In this document: piece by piece, positions 1-12,600 of the stretch | Numbering within the stretch: position 1 is the first letter of the stretch | How the letters are laid out: each line of letters opens with the position of its first letter | Assembly (NCBI GenBank): GCA_009823505.1 | Contig: VZQC01003052.1 | Span: 902,398-966,397 of the forward strand | Length of the DNA: 64,000 nucleotides | DNA from: Rhizomys pruinosus | Taxonomy: Eukaryota > Chordata > Mammalia > Rodentia > Spalacidae | Reading direction: 5' to 3' | Position numbers and translations under genes: made by a program | Notes under the pieces: generated by a model | Database searches by the model: none | What the model was told of the DNA's origin: nothing | What the model saw: only the letters and a program-made list of their open reading frames with translations

Positions 1-1860
1 GTGTTAATCCCTGTTGTCTCAGACATGTCCAAAGTCTCAGTCCCGGTTGTCTCAGATATATCCAGTGTCTGAGTCCCTGCAGTCTCAGACATGTCCAATG
101 TCTAATTCCCTGTTGTCTCAGACATATGCAAGATCTCAGTCCCTGTTGTCTCAGACATGTCCACTGTCTCTTTCTTTGTTGTCTCACACGTGTCCCCGGT
201 CTCAGTGCCTGTTGTATCACCTGTAGTATCAGACATATCCACGGTCTCAATTCCTGTTGTCTCAGACATGTCCACTGTCTCAGTCCCGGTTGTCTCAGAT
301 ATGTTCACTGTCTCAGTCCCTGTTGTCCCAGATGTGTCCACTCTCTAAGTTCTTGTCTTCTTAGAGAGGACCTGTCTCAAGCATGTCAACTGTCTCAGTC
401 TCTGTTGTTTCAGAGATGTCCACTGCCTCGATCTGTTTTGTCTCAGACGTGTCCACTGTCTCAGTCCCTGTTGTCTCAGACATGTCCACTGTCTCATTCC
501 CTGTTTTCTCCGATATGTCCATGGTCTTTGTCCCCGATGTCTCAGTCATGTCCATTCTCTAAGTCCCTGTTGTCTCAGACATGTTCACTGTCTCATTCAG
601 TGTTGTCTTAAACAGTATCATTGTCTGCGTCTCTGTTATTTCAGACATGTCCACTCTCTCATTCTCTGTTCTCTCAGATATGTGCACTGCCTCAGGTGCT
701 GTTGTCTCAGACATGTCAAGTGTCTCATTCTCCATTTCTCAGACGTGTCCATGGTCTCAGTCCCTGTTGTCACAGACATGTCCAAAGTCTAAAACCCTGT
801 TGTCACAGACACATCCACTGTCTGAGTATATGTTGTCTGCCATGTCCAAGGTCCCAATCCCTGTTGTCTCAGGCATGTCTACTGCTTCAGTCCCTTTTGT
901 CCAGGACAGGTCCACTGTCTCAGTCACTGTAGTTTCAGACATGTCCACTGTCTCATTCCCTGTTGTCTCAGACATGTCCATTGTCTCAGTCCCTGTTGTC
1001 TCAGATATATCCATTGTCTCAGTTGCTGTTGTCTCAGATATGTTCTCTGTCTCAGTCCCTGTTGTCTCAGATGTGTCCACTGTCTAAGTCCCTGTCTTTT
1101 CAAAAAGTATCTGTCTCAGACATGTCAACTGTCTCAGTCTTTGTTGTCTCAGACATGCCCACTGTCTCAATCTGGGTTGTCTCAGACGTGTCCAGTGTCT
1201 CAGTCCTTGTTTTCTCAGGCATGTCTGCTGTCTCAGTCCCTGTTTTCTCAGACATGTCCACGGTCTCAGTCCCTGATATCTCAGACATGTTCTATGTCTA
1301 CGTCCCTGTTGTCTTAGACATTTTCATGGTGTCAGTCCCTGTTGTATCAAACATGTCCATTGTCTCAGTCCCTGTCGTCTCAGGCATTTCTAATGTGTCC
1401 ATCCATATTGTCTCAGACATATCCAAAGTCTCAGTCTGGGTGGTCTCATATATATCCAGTGTCTGAGTCCCTGCAGACTCAGACATGTCCAATATCTAAT
1501 TCCCTGTTGTTGCAGAAATGCACAAGGTCTCAGTCCCTGTTGTTTCAGACATGTCCACTGTCTTAGTCTCTGTTGCCTCAGACATGTCCACCATCCCTGT
1601 GCCTGTAGTATCAGACATATCCACTGTCTCAATCCCTGTTGACTCAGACATGTCCACTGTCCCAGTCCCTGTTGTCTTAGATATGTCCACTGTGTCAGTC
1701 CTGGTTGTCTGAGATGCGTTCACTGTCTCAATCCCTGTTGTCTCAGATGTGTCAACTGTCTAAGTTCTTGTCTTCTCAGAGAGGACCTGTCTCAGACATG
1801 TCAACTGTCAGTCTCTGTTGCCTCAGAAATGTCCATTGTCTCAATCTGTGTTGTCTCAGA

Positions 1861-2124
1861 CATGTCCAATGTATCACTCCCTATTTTCTCAGACATGTCC
1901 ACGGTCTAAGTCCCTGATGTCTCATACATGTCTACTGTTTCAGTCGCTGTCTTCTCAGGGATTTCCAATGTGTTAGTCCCTGTTGTCTCAGACATGTCCA
2001 ATGTATCACTCCCTATTTTCTCAGACATGTCCACGGTCTAAGTCCCTGATGTCTCATACATGTCTACTGTTTCAGTCGCTGTCTTCTCAGGGATTTCCAA
2101 TGTGTTAGTCCCTGTTGTCTCAGA
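1861..2124. repeat. Exact 132-bp tandem duplication inside the array
   Basis: Positions 1861-1992 and 1993-2124 read identically by eye. The 132-bp step equals four 33-bp units. Neighbouring units differ at several sites, so this is a recent unequal-exchange or replication-slippage event. Confidence 0.85.
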
Positions 2125-3408
2125 CATGTCCAAAGTCTCAGTCCCAGTTGTCTCAGATATGCCCAGTGTCTGTGTCCCTGCAGTCTCAGTCATGTCAAAT
2201 GTCTAGTTCCCTGATGTCTCAGACATGTGCAAGGTCTCAGTCCCTGTTGTCCCAGACATGTCCACCGTCTCAGTCCCTGTTGTCTCAGATATGTCCACGG
2301 TCTCAGTGCCTGTTGTATCAGACATATAAACGATCGCAATCCCTGTTGTCTCAGCCATGTCCACTGTCTCAGTCCCTGTTGTCTCAGATATGTCCACTGT
2401 GTCATTCCCGGTTGTCTCAGATGTGTTCACTGTCTTAGTCCCTGTTGTCTCATATGGTTCCATGGTCTAAGCTCTTGTCTTCTCAGAGAGGACCTGTCTC
2501 AGACATGTCAACAGTCTCAGTCTCTGTTGACTCAGATATGTCCACTGTCTCGATTCGTGTTTTCTCAGATGTGTCCACTGTCTCAGTCCCTGTTGTCTCA
2601 CTCATGTCCAAGGTCTCAATCCCTGATTTCTCAGACATGTCCCGTCTAAGGCCCTGATATCTCAGACATGTCCAATGTCTAAGTCCTTGTTCTCTCAGAC
2701 ATGTCCACGCTCTCAGTCAGTGTTGTCCCAGACAAGACCATTGTCTCAGTCCCTGTTGTTTCAGACATGTCCACTGTCTCATTCTCAGTTCTCTCAGATA
2801 TGTGCACTGCCACAGGTGGTGTTGTCTGAGACATGTCCACTGTCTCATTCTCCGTTTCTCAGACATGTCCATGGTCTCAGTCCCTGTTGTCACAGACATG
2901 ACCAAAGTCTAAGACCCTGTTGTCACAAACAGGTCCACCGTCTCAGTAAATGTTGTCTGACATGTCCAAGGACTCAATTCCTGTTGTCCAGGACATGTCC
3001 ACTGTCTCAGTCCCTGTTGTATCAGACATCTCCACTGTCTCAGTCCCTGTTTTCTAACATATGTCCACGGTCTCAGTGCCTGTTGTATCAGACATATCCA
3101 TGGTCTCAATCCCTGTTATCTCAGATATGTCCACTGTCTCTGTCCCTGTCGTCTCAGACATGTCCACTTTCTCAGTGTCTATCATCTCAGGCATTTCTAA
3201 TGTGTTAGTCCCTGTTGTGTCAGTCATGTCCAAAATCTCAGTCCTGGTTGTCTCAGATATGTCCAGTGTCTGAGTCCCTGCCATCTCAGACATGTCCAAT
3301 GTCTAATTCTCTGTTGTCTCAGACATGTGCAAGCTCTCAGTCCCTGTTGTCTCAGTCACGTCCACTGTCTCAGTCCCTGTTGTCTCAGACATGCCCACGA
3401 TCTCAGTT

Positions 3409-3880
3409 ATATCACCTGTTGTATCAGACATATCCAGGGTCTCAATATCTGTAGTCTCAAACATGTCCACTGTCTCAGTCCCTGGTTTCTCAGATATGTC
3501 CATTGTGTCAGTCCCGGTTGTGTCAGATGTGGTCATAGTCTCAGTCTCTGTTGTCTCAGATATGTCCCCTGTCTCATTCCCAGTTGTCTCAGATCTGTCC
3601 AGTGTCTCAGTCCCTGTTGTCTCAGACATGTCCATGGTCTCAGTGACTGTTATATCACCTGTTGTATCAAACATATCCAGGGTCTCAATCCCTGTTGTCT
3701 CAGATATGTCCACTGTATCAGTCCCGGTTGTGTCAGATGTGGTCACTGTCTCAGTCTCTGTTGTCTCAGATATGTCCCCTGTCTCATTCCCAGTTGTCTC
3801 AGATATGTCCACTGTCTCAGTCCCTGTTGTCTCAGACATGTCCATGGTCTCAGTGACTGTTATATCACCTGTTGTATCAG
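3409..3880. repeat. Local higher-order repeat with 12-bp expanded units
   Basis: A motif reading atatcacctgttgtatca starts at 3409, 3652 and 3862, steps of 243 and 210 bp. Each marks a unit lengthened by 12 bp (33 to 45 bp), and the intervening units correspond one to one between the copies. The same 12-bp expansion occurs near 210 and near 7,300. Confidence 0.8.
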
Positions 3881-6800
3881 ACATATCCAGTGTCTCAATC
3901 CCTGTAATCTCAGACGTGTCCACAGTATCAGTCCTTGTTGTCTCAGACATGTCCACTGTCTCAGTCCCTGTTTTCTCAGACATGTCCACGGTCTCAGTCC
4001 CTGATGTCTCAGACATGTCCATTGTCTAAGTCCCCGTTGTCTCACACATGTCCACTCTCTCAGTCAGTGTTGTCTGAGACAAGACCATCGTCTCAGTCCC
4101 TGTTGTTTCAGACATGCCCACTGTCTCATTCTCGGTTATCTCAAACATGTGCCCTGCCTCAGGTGATGTTGTCTCAGACATGTCCACTGTCTCATTCTCC
4201 CCTTCTCAGACATGTCCACGGTCTCAGTCCCTTTTGTCACAGACATGTGCAAAGTCTAAGATCCTGTGGTCACAGACAGGTCCATCATCTCCGTACATGT
4301 TGTCTGACATGTCCAAGGTCTCAATCCCTGTTGTCTCTGGCCTGTCTACTGCATCATTCCCTGTTGTCCAGGACATGTCCACTGTCTCAGTCCCTGTTGT
4401 CTCAGACATCTCCACTGTCTACATCCCTGTTGTCTAAGACATGTCCACGGTCTCAGTGCCTGTTCTATCAGACATATTCCCGGTCTCAATCCCTGTTATC
4501 TCAGACTTGTCCACTGTCTCTGTTCCTGTTGTCTCAGATATGTCCACTGTCTCAGTCCCTGTTGTCTCTGTGTGTCCACTGTATAAGTCCCTGTATTCTC
4601 AGACAGGATCTTTCTCAGACATGTCAATTGTCTCAGTTTCTGTTGTCTCAGACGTGTCCACTATCTCAGTCCTTGTTGTCTCAGGCATGTCCACTGTCTC
4701 CATCCCTGTTTTCTCAGACATGTTCATGGTCTCAGTCCCTGATGTCTCAGACATGTCCTATGTCTATGTCCCCGTTGTCTCAGATATGTCCACGGTTTCA
4801 GTCGCTCTTGTCTCAGACATGTTCACTGTCTCAGACCCTGTCGTCTCAGACATGTCCACTGTCTCAGTCCTTGTCGTCTCAGGCATTTCCAATGTGTCAT
4901 TCCCTCTTGTGTCAGACATGTCAAAAGTCTCAGTCCTGGTTGTCTCATATATATCCAGTGTCTGAGTCCCTGCCATCTCAGACATGTCCAATGTCTAATT
5001 CCCTGTTATCTCAGACATGTCCACTGTCTCAGTCCCTGTTTTCTCAGACATGTCCATGGCCTCATTCCCTGACGTCTCAGACATGTCCTATGTCTAAATC
5101 CCTGTTGTCTCAGACATGTTCACGGTGTCAGTCCCTGTTGTCTCCGACATGTCCACTGTCTCAGTCCCTGTCATCTCAGGCATTTCCAATGTGTCAGTCA
5201 CTGTTGTCTCAGACATGTCCAAAGTCTCAGTCCCGGTTGTCTCAGATATGTCCACTGTCTGATTCACTGCAGTCTCAGACATGTCCAATGTCCAATTCCC
5301 TGTTGTCTAAGACATGTGCAGGTTCTCAGTCCCTGTTGTCTCAGACATGTCCACGGTCTCAGTCTGTTCTCTCAGTCATGTCCAAAGTCTCAGTGCCTGT
5401 TGTATCACACATATCCATGGTCTCAATCCCCGTTGTTTCAGATATATCCACTATCTCAGTCCTTGTTGTCTCAGATATGTCCACTGTCTCAGTCCCTGTT
5501 GTCTCAGGTTTGTCCACTGTCTAAGTTCTTTTATTCTCAGAGAGGACCTGTCTCAGACATGTCAACTGTCTCTCTCTCTGTTTCTTCAGATATGTCCACT
5601 GTCTCGATCCCTGTTTTCTCACACGTGTCCACTGTCTTAGTTCCTGTTGTCTCAGACATGACCACTGTCTCAGTCCCTATCGTCTCAGACATTTCAAATG
5701 TGTCAGTCCCTGTTGTCTCAGACATGTCCAAAGTCTCAGTCCCAGTTGTCTCAGATATGTCCAGTGTCTGATTCACTGCAGTCTCAGACATGTCCAATGT
5801 CTAATTCCCTGTTGTCTCAGACATGTGCATGATCTCAGTCCCTGTTGTCTCAGACATGCCCAGTGTCTCAGTCCCTGTCTTCTCAGGCATTTCCAGTGGG
5901 TCAGTCCCTGTTGTCTCAGACGTGTCCAAAGTCTCAGTCCTGGTTGTGTCAGATATGTGCAGTGTCTGAGTCCCTGCACTCTCAGACATGTCCAATGTCT
6001 AATTCCCTGTTGTCTCAGAATTGTGCAAGGTCTCCATCCCTGTTGTTTCAGACATGTCCACAGTCTCAGTCTCTGTTTTCTCAGACATGTCCACGGTCTC
6101 TGTGCCTGTTGTATCAGACATATCCACGGTCTCAATCCCTGTTTTCTCAGACATGTCCAATGTCTCAGTCCCTGTTGTCTCAGATATGTCCACTGTGTCA
6201 GTCCCGGTTTTCTTAGATGTGTTCACTGTCTCAGTCACTGTTTTCTCAGATGTTTCCACTGTCTAAGTTCTTGTCTTCTCAGAGAGGACCTGTCTCAGAC
6301 ATGTCAACTCTCTCAGTCTCTGTTATGTCAGAAATGTCCACTGTCTCGGTCTGTGTTGTCGCAGACGTGTTCACTGTCTCAGTTCCTGTTGTCTCAGACA
6401 TGTCCACTGTCTCAATCCCTGTCATCTCAGGCATTTCCAATGTGTCCATCCCTGTTGTCTCAGACATGTCCAAAGTCTCAGTCCCGATGTCTCATATATG
6501 TCCAGTGTCTGAGTCCCTGCAGTCTCAGACATGTCCAATGTCTAAATCCCTGTTGTCTCAGACATGTGCAAGGTCTCAGTCCCTGTTGTGTCAGACATGT
6601 CCACTGTCTCAGTCCCTGTTGTCTCAGACATGTCCACGGTCTCATTGCCTGTTGTATCAGACATATTCACGTTCTCAATCCCTGTTATCTCAAACACGTA
6701 CAATGTCTCAGTCCCAGTTGTCTCAGATATGTCCACTGTCTCAGTCTCTGTTGTCTCAGATGTGTCCACTGTCTAATTCCCTGTCTTCTCAGACAGGACC

Positions 6801-9715
6801 TGTTTCAGACACGTGAAGTGTCTCAGTATCTGTTGTCCCAGACACCTCCACCGTTTCAGTCCTTGTTGTCTCAGGCGTGTCCACTGTCTCAGTCCCTGTT
6901 TTCTCAGACATGTCCACGGTCTCAGTCCCTGATGTCCCAGCCATGTCCTATGTCTAATTCCCTGTTGTCTCAGACATGTTCACGGTGTCAGTCCCTCTTG
7001 TCTCAGACATGTCCACTGTCTCAATCCTCCCTGTCGCCTCAGACATGTCCACTCTCTCACTCCCAGTCGTCTCAGGCATTTCCAATGTGTCAGTCCCTGT
7101 TCTCTCAGACTTTTCCAAAGTCTCAGTCCCAGTTGTCTCAGATATGTCCAGTGTCTGAGTCCCTGCAGTCTCAGACATGTCCAATGTCTAATTCCTTGTT
7201 GTCTCAGACATGTGCAAGGTCTCAGTCCCTGTTGTCTCAGACATGTCCACTGTCTCAGTCCCTGTTGTCTCAGACATGTCCACGGTCTCAGTGCCTGTTG
7301 TATCATCTGTTGTATCAGACATATCTACGGTCTCAATCCCTGTTGTCATAGACATGTCCACTGTCTCAGTCCCTGTTGTCTCAGATATGTCCACTGTGTC
7401 AGTTCTGGTTGTCTCAGATGTGTTCACTGTCTCAATCCCTGTTGTCTCCATTGTGTCCACTGTCTAGGTTCTTGTCTTCTCAGAGAGGACCTGTCTCAGG
7501 CATCTCAACCCTCTCAGTCTCTGTTGTCTCATGAATGTCCACTGTGTTGATCTGTGTTGTCTGAGACTTGTTCACTGTCTATGTCCCTGTTGTCTCAGAC
7601 ATGTCCACTCTCTCAGTCAGTGTACTCTCAGAAAAGACCATTGTCTCAGTCCCTGTTGTTTCAGATATGTCCACTCTCTCATTCTCTTTTCTCTCAGACA
7701 TTTGCAGTGCCTCAGGTCTTGTTGTTTCAGACATGTCCACTGTTTCATTCTCCCTTTCTCAGACATGTCCACGGTCTCAGTTCCTGTTGTCATAGACATG
7801 TCCAAAGTCTAAAACCCTGTTGTCACATACAGGTACTCCGTCTCAGTACATGTTTTCTGACATGTGCAAGGTCTCAATCGCTTTGTCTAAGGCCTGTCTA
7901 CTGCTTCCGTCCCTGTTGTCCAGGACATGTCAACTGTCTCAGTCCCTGTTGTCTCAGACATGTCCACTGTCTCAGTCCCTGTTGTCTAAGACATGTCCAC
8001 AGTCTCAGTACCTGATGTATCAGACATATCCATGGTTTCATTCCCTGTTATCTCAGACATGTACACTGTCTCAGTCCCTGTTGTCTCAGATATGTACACT
8101 GTCTCAGTCCCAGTTGTCTCAGATATGTCCACTATCTCAATCCCTGTTGTCTCAGATGTGTCCACTGTCTAATTCCCTGTCTTCTCAGACAGGACCTGTC
8201 TCAGACATATCAACTCTCTCTGTCTCTGTTGTCTCAGTCATGTCCACTCTCTCAGTCCTTGTTGTCTCAGGTATGTACACTGTCTCAGTCCCTGTTTTCT
8301 CAGACATATCCACTATCTCAGTCCCTGATATATCAGACATATCCTATGTCTAAGTCCCTGTTGTCTCAGACATGTCCACAGTCTCAGTCTCTGTTGTCTC
8401 AGACATGTACATGGTCTCAGTTCCTGTTGTATCAGACATATCCACGGTCTCAATCCCTGTTGTCTCAGACATGTCCACTGTCTCAGTACTTGTCTCAGAT
8501 ATGTCCACTGTGTCATTCCCGGTTGTCTCAGATGTGTTCACTGTCTCAGTCCCTGTTGTCTCAGATTTGTCCACTGTCTAAATTCTTGTCTTCTCAGAGG
8601 ACCTGTCTCAGACATATCAACTGTCTCAGTCTCTGTTGTCTCAGAAATGTCCACTGTCTAGATCCGCGTTGTCTCAGACATGTCCACTGTCTCAGTTCCT
8701 GTTGTCTTATACATGTCCACTCTCTCAGTCCCTGTTGTCCCCGGCATTTCCAATGTGTCAGTCCCTGTTGTCTCAGATATGTCCAAAGTCTCAGTCCCGG
8801 TTTTCTCAGATATGTCCAGTGCCTGAGTTCTTGCAATGTCAGACATGTCCAATGTCTAATTCACTGTTGTCTCAGACATGTGCAAGTTCTCAGACCCTGT
8901 CGTCTCAGACATGTCCACTCTCTCAGTCCCTGTTGTCTCAGACTTGTCCATCGTCTCAGTGCCTGTTGTATCAGACATAGCCACGGTCTCAATCACTGTT
9001 GTCTCAGACATGTCCACGGTCTCAGACCCTGTTGTCTCAGATATGTCCACTGTGTCAGTCCCGGTTGTCCCAGATGTGTTCACTGTCTCAGTCTCTGTTG
9101 TCTCAGAAGTGTCCACTGTGTAAGTTCTTGTCTCCTCAGAGAGGACCTGTCTCAGACATGTCAACTGTCTCAGTCTCTGTTGTCTCAGAAATGTCCACTG
9201 ACTCGATCCGTGTTTTCTCAGATGTGTCCACAGTCTCAGTCCCTGTTGTGTCAGACATATCCACTGTCTCACTCCCTGTTTTCTCAGACATGTCCACGGT
9301 CTAATTCCCTAATGTCTTAGACATGTCCAATGTCTAAGTCCTTGTTGTCTCAGACATGTCCAATCTCTCAGTCAGTGTTGTCTCAGACAAGACCATCTTC
9401 TCAGTCCCTGTTTTTTCACACATGTCCACTGTCTCATTCTCTGTTGTCTCAGACATGTGCACTGCCTCAGGTACTGTTGTCTCATACATATCCACTGTCT
9501 CATTCTCTGTTTCTCAGACATGTCCACGGTCTCAATTGCCTTTGTCTCAGACATGTCCACTGTCTCAGTCTCTGTTGTCTCAGAGATGTCCAATCTCTTG
9601 AACCCTGCTGTCTCATACTTGTCTATTTTCTCAATCACTGTTGTCTTAGACTTGTACAAGGTTGAGTCGCTGTCTTCTCAGACATGTCCACTGTCTCTGT
9701 CCCTCTTGTCACAGA

Positions 9716-9867
9716 CATGCCAAGGAGGTCAGAATAGGGCGTCAGATTCCCCTGGAACTGGAGCCAAAGACGGTTCTTAGCCGCCATGTGGGTGCTTGGG
9801 ATGGAACCCGGGTCCTGTGCAAGAGCAATCAGTGGGTTTCTTAACAGCTGAGCCATCTCTCTAGGCA
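9716..9867 (-). mobile_element. B2/B3-type SINE, truncated, at the array edge
   Basis: This is a reversed tRNA-derived SINE body (TTCCCCTGGAACTGGAG, GCCGCCATGTGGGTGC) ending in the complement of its tRNA-like head (gagccatctctctag). The junction with the array shares the short string catgcc, so the boundary is uncertain by a few bases. Confidence 0.8.
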
Positions 9868-10485
9868 GAAGACAACTTTTCAAAGTAGAAAGGCTAAATA
9901 TCAAATCGGATGTATTCTGATTAGAACTAGATGCGAAAGCCCAGTAGTCTTGTTTCTAATTTAGACCTGAAGATGGCTGTGTTGTCCCACTCGTTACAGG
10001 CTGGGCATGGAAGCTTGCTGCTGGGGTGGGGGTGGGGTGGGGTGGGGAGGCAGAGAATGGCCTTTCACTTTGGGTGCAAGGTCAGCCTGCACTGATAGAG
10101 ATTTCCAGCAGGCTGGCTGGGGCTACTACAGGGAAGCCATTCGTCTTTCTTTCCCTCCTCCCCACCCTTGCTCCCCCAGAGATTTATGCTCATGTTTGTT
10201 TAATTTAGACAAGAGATTTGAAAAAATATCCCATCCTCCCTCTACATTATTACAATGAAATCTCCCACCTTACCAAAGGGCTAAAATTAGAGTTGGTGTT
10301 TAAAACTGGCAGCTCATCTTTAGTACTGAAAGGCCAGGTGGGGAGACTGGTGGTGCAGGCCTTTAATCCCAGCACTCTGTAAACAGAGGGATATAGGCAG
10401 ATTTTTGTGAGTTCAAGGCCAGCCTGGTCTCCACAGTGAGTTCCGGGCCAGCTAGGACTACTGGGAGACACTGTGGCCAAAAGAC

Positions 10486-10520
<35 letters not shown>

Positions 10521-11306
10521 AATTTAAAAACATTTAAAATTGATTCAATCTATATTAAATTAGAATTTAGAGAGTTCCAGACCAGCTGGATGGGGCTACA
10601 GAAGAACACTTTTCGAACGTACAAAAAAAGAAAAAAAGCCATAGCCGGGGGCATGGTTGCCCACACCTTCCTTCAATTCCAGCACACAGAAGCAGAGACA
10701 GGCCCAACAGTGTGAGTTCAAGCTCAGCCTGGTTGTTCTCCATAGGCAGTATTTCAGTAATCTATTACATTTATGCATATGTACGAGTGGATTGCCCTCA
10801 TGTATGAGAGTGCACCCCTGCCAAAAAAATTAAAAAAAGAAAAAGAAAACGAATAGAACAGAACTGATACCAAATTATCCAGAAAAATCAAACAAAACAA
10901 AATCCACCCATATGTCCATGTGGGAAATCCTGACCGTATAACAGACTTATGGACACCAAAGGGGGAGGGAGCTGTACACTTTTGGCAGATAGAAAACTGG
11001 AAACTACCTTTTGTTTTGAGACAGGGTCCCAGCTGTTCTAGAACTCATTCTGTATACCAGGCTGGCCTTGAACTCACAAAGATCTGCCTGCTCAGCCTCC
11101 CAAGTGCTAGGATTAAAGGCATGTACCACCACGCCCAGCTTATTAGCTTATTACTTTTTATGTGTATGAGTGTACTGTTGGATTTCTCTGGAAGTGGAGT
11201 CAAAGGTGGTTCTTAGCCGCCATGCGGGTGCCGCAAATTGAACCCGGGTCCTGAGCAAGAGCAGTCATTGTGTGCTCTTAAGAACTGAGCCATCTCTCCA
11301 GCCCAG
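9868..11306. repeat. Duplication block P, copy 1 (about 1.4 kb)
   Basis: The order is: an anonymous segment starting acaacttttcaaagtagaaa; a G-rich (ggggt)n stretch at 10,024-10,050; a B1 at 10,336-10,480 with an AAAT tail to about 10,520; a second decayed B1 at 10,640-10,747; an anonymous segment including accaaagggggagggagctg; a reversed B1 at 11,012-11,140; and a reversed B2/B3 SINE at 11,150-11,306. The same order follows directly in copy 2, and parts recur near 14,220-15,050 and 18,976-20,060. No gene is seen. Confidence 0.8.
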
Positions 11307-12600
11307 AGACAACTTTTCAAAGTAGAACTAGATGCAAAAGCCCTGTAGTCTTGCTTTTAGTTTAGACCTGAAGAGGGCTGTGTTTTCCCGTTGAGCCTGG
11401 AAGCTTGCCTCGGGGTGTGTGGTCCGGTGGGGTGGGGTGGGGTGGGGAGGCAGAGAAGGGCCTTTCACTTTGAGTTCAAGGTTAGCCTGCCCTGATAGGG
11501 ATTTCCAGCAGACCGGCTGGGGCTACTACAGGGAAGCCATTCGTCTTTCTTTCCCTCCTCCTCACCCTCACCCCTCCAGAGATTTATGGTCTTGTATGCT
11601 TAATTCAGACAAGAGATTTGAAAGAAAAAAAAAAACCATCCTCCCTCTGCATTATTACAATGAAAACTCCCACCTTAGCAAAAGGTTAAAATTAGAGTTG
11701 GTGGTTAAAACTGGCAGCTCATCTTTAGAACTGAAAGAACGGGCAGGGCACGTGGTGGTGCAGGCCTTTAATCCTAGCACTCTGAAGACAGAGTGAAGCA
11801 GGCTGATCTTTGTGAGTTCAAGGCCAGCCTGGTCTCCACAATGAGTTCCAGGCCAGTTGGGGCTACAGGAAGACACTGTGGCAAAAAGACAACAAAAATA
11901 AAATAAAATCATTTAAAATTGAATCAAAGTATATTAATTTAGAATATAGAGAATTCCAGGCCAGCTGGGTGGGGCTACAGAAAAGAACTTTTCAAAACAA
12001 CCAAAAAAAAAAAAAGCCATATCCGGAGGCATGGTTGCACACACCTTCCTTGAATCCCAGCATGCAGAGGCAGAGACAGGCCCAACACTGTGAGTTCAAG
12101 CTCAGCCTTGTTGGTTTCCATATGGAGTATTTCAGTAATCTATTATGATTATGCATATGTACTAGTGGATTGCCCTCATGTATGAGAGTGCACCCCTGCC
12201 AAAAACACTAAAAAACAAAAAAGATAAAGAATAGAATAGAACTGATACCAAATCATCCAGAAAAATCAAAGAAAATAAAATCCACCCATATGTACATGTG
12301 GGAAATCCTGACCACAACAGCCTTACAGACACCAAAGGGGGAGGGAGCTGTACACTTTTGGCAGATAGAAAATTGGAAACTACTTTTTGTTTTGAGACAG
12401 GATCCCAGCTGGCCTAGAACTGACTCTGTAGACCAGGCTGGCCTTGATGTCACAATGATCTGCCTTCCTAAGCCTCCCCACTCCTAGGATTAAAGGCATG
12501 TGCAACCACGCCCTGCTTATTAACTTATTTCTTTTTATGTGTATGAGTGTACTGTCAGATTCCCCTGGAACTGGAGTCAAAGATGGTTCCTAGCCGCCAT
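11307..12600. repeat. Duplication block P, copy 2
   Basis: It repeats copy 1 in the same orientation at a step of about 1.38-1.44 kb, with point differences and small indels. It contains a B1 at 11,738-11,885, a decayed B1 at 12,018-12,110, a reversed B1 at 12,390-12,515 and a truncated reversed B2/B3 SINE at 12,520-12,605. The divergence suggests an old tandem duplication rather than an assembly error. Confidence 0.8.

Larger units (their letters stand above)
1..9715. repeat. 33-bp minisatellite / satellite-like tandem array, about 290 units
   Basis: The unit is 33 bp. It opens with TCTCAGACATGTCC and closes with CAGTCCCTGTTG, and it repeats from the window edge to about 9,715, where a reversed B2/B3-type SINE begins. 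Units differ by point changes (for example agatatgtcc, agacgtgtcc, tctaagtc) and by occasional indels of 1 or 12 bp. Because 33 is a multiple of 3 and the consensus lacks stops in all three forward frames and two reverse frames, long ORFs of up to 529 codons arise automatically: MSTVSVPVVSD, QTCPLSQSLLS and RHVHCLSPCCL forward, and TETVDMSETTG reverse. Every frame is broken repeatedly by stops and 1-bp shifts, there are no splice-flanked exons, and no start context stands out. I call it non-coding tandem DNA. The left end lies outside the window. Confidence 0.93.

Noticed and set aside
3935..5524. 529-codon ORF (and a 508-codon ORF at 5,825-7,351) as a protein-coding gene
   Set aside because: They are the 33-bp unit translated. 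The unit lacks stops in most frames, and neighbouring stretches of the same array are broken by stops and 1-bp shifts.
1..9715. CRISPR-like array (regular direct repeats)
   Set aside because: The whole period repeats and there are no unique spacers. The surrounding sequence is clearly a rodent genome.
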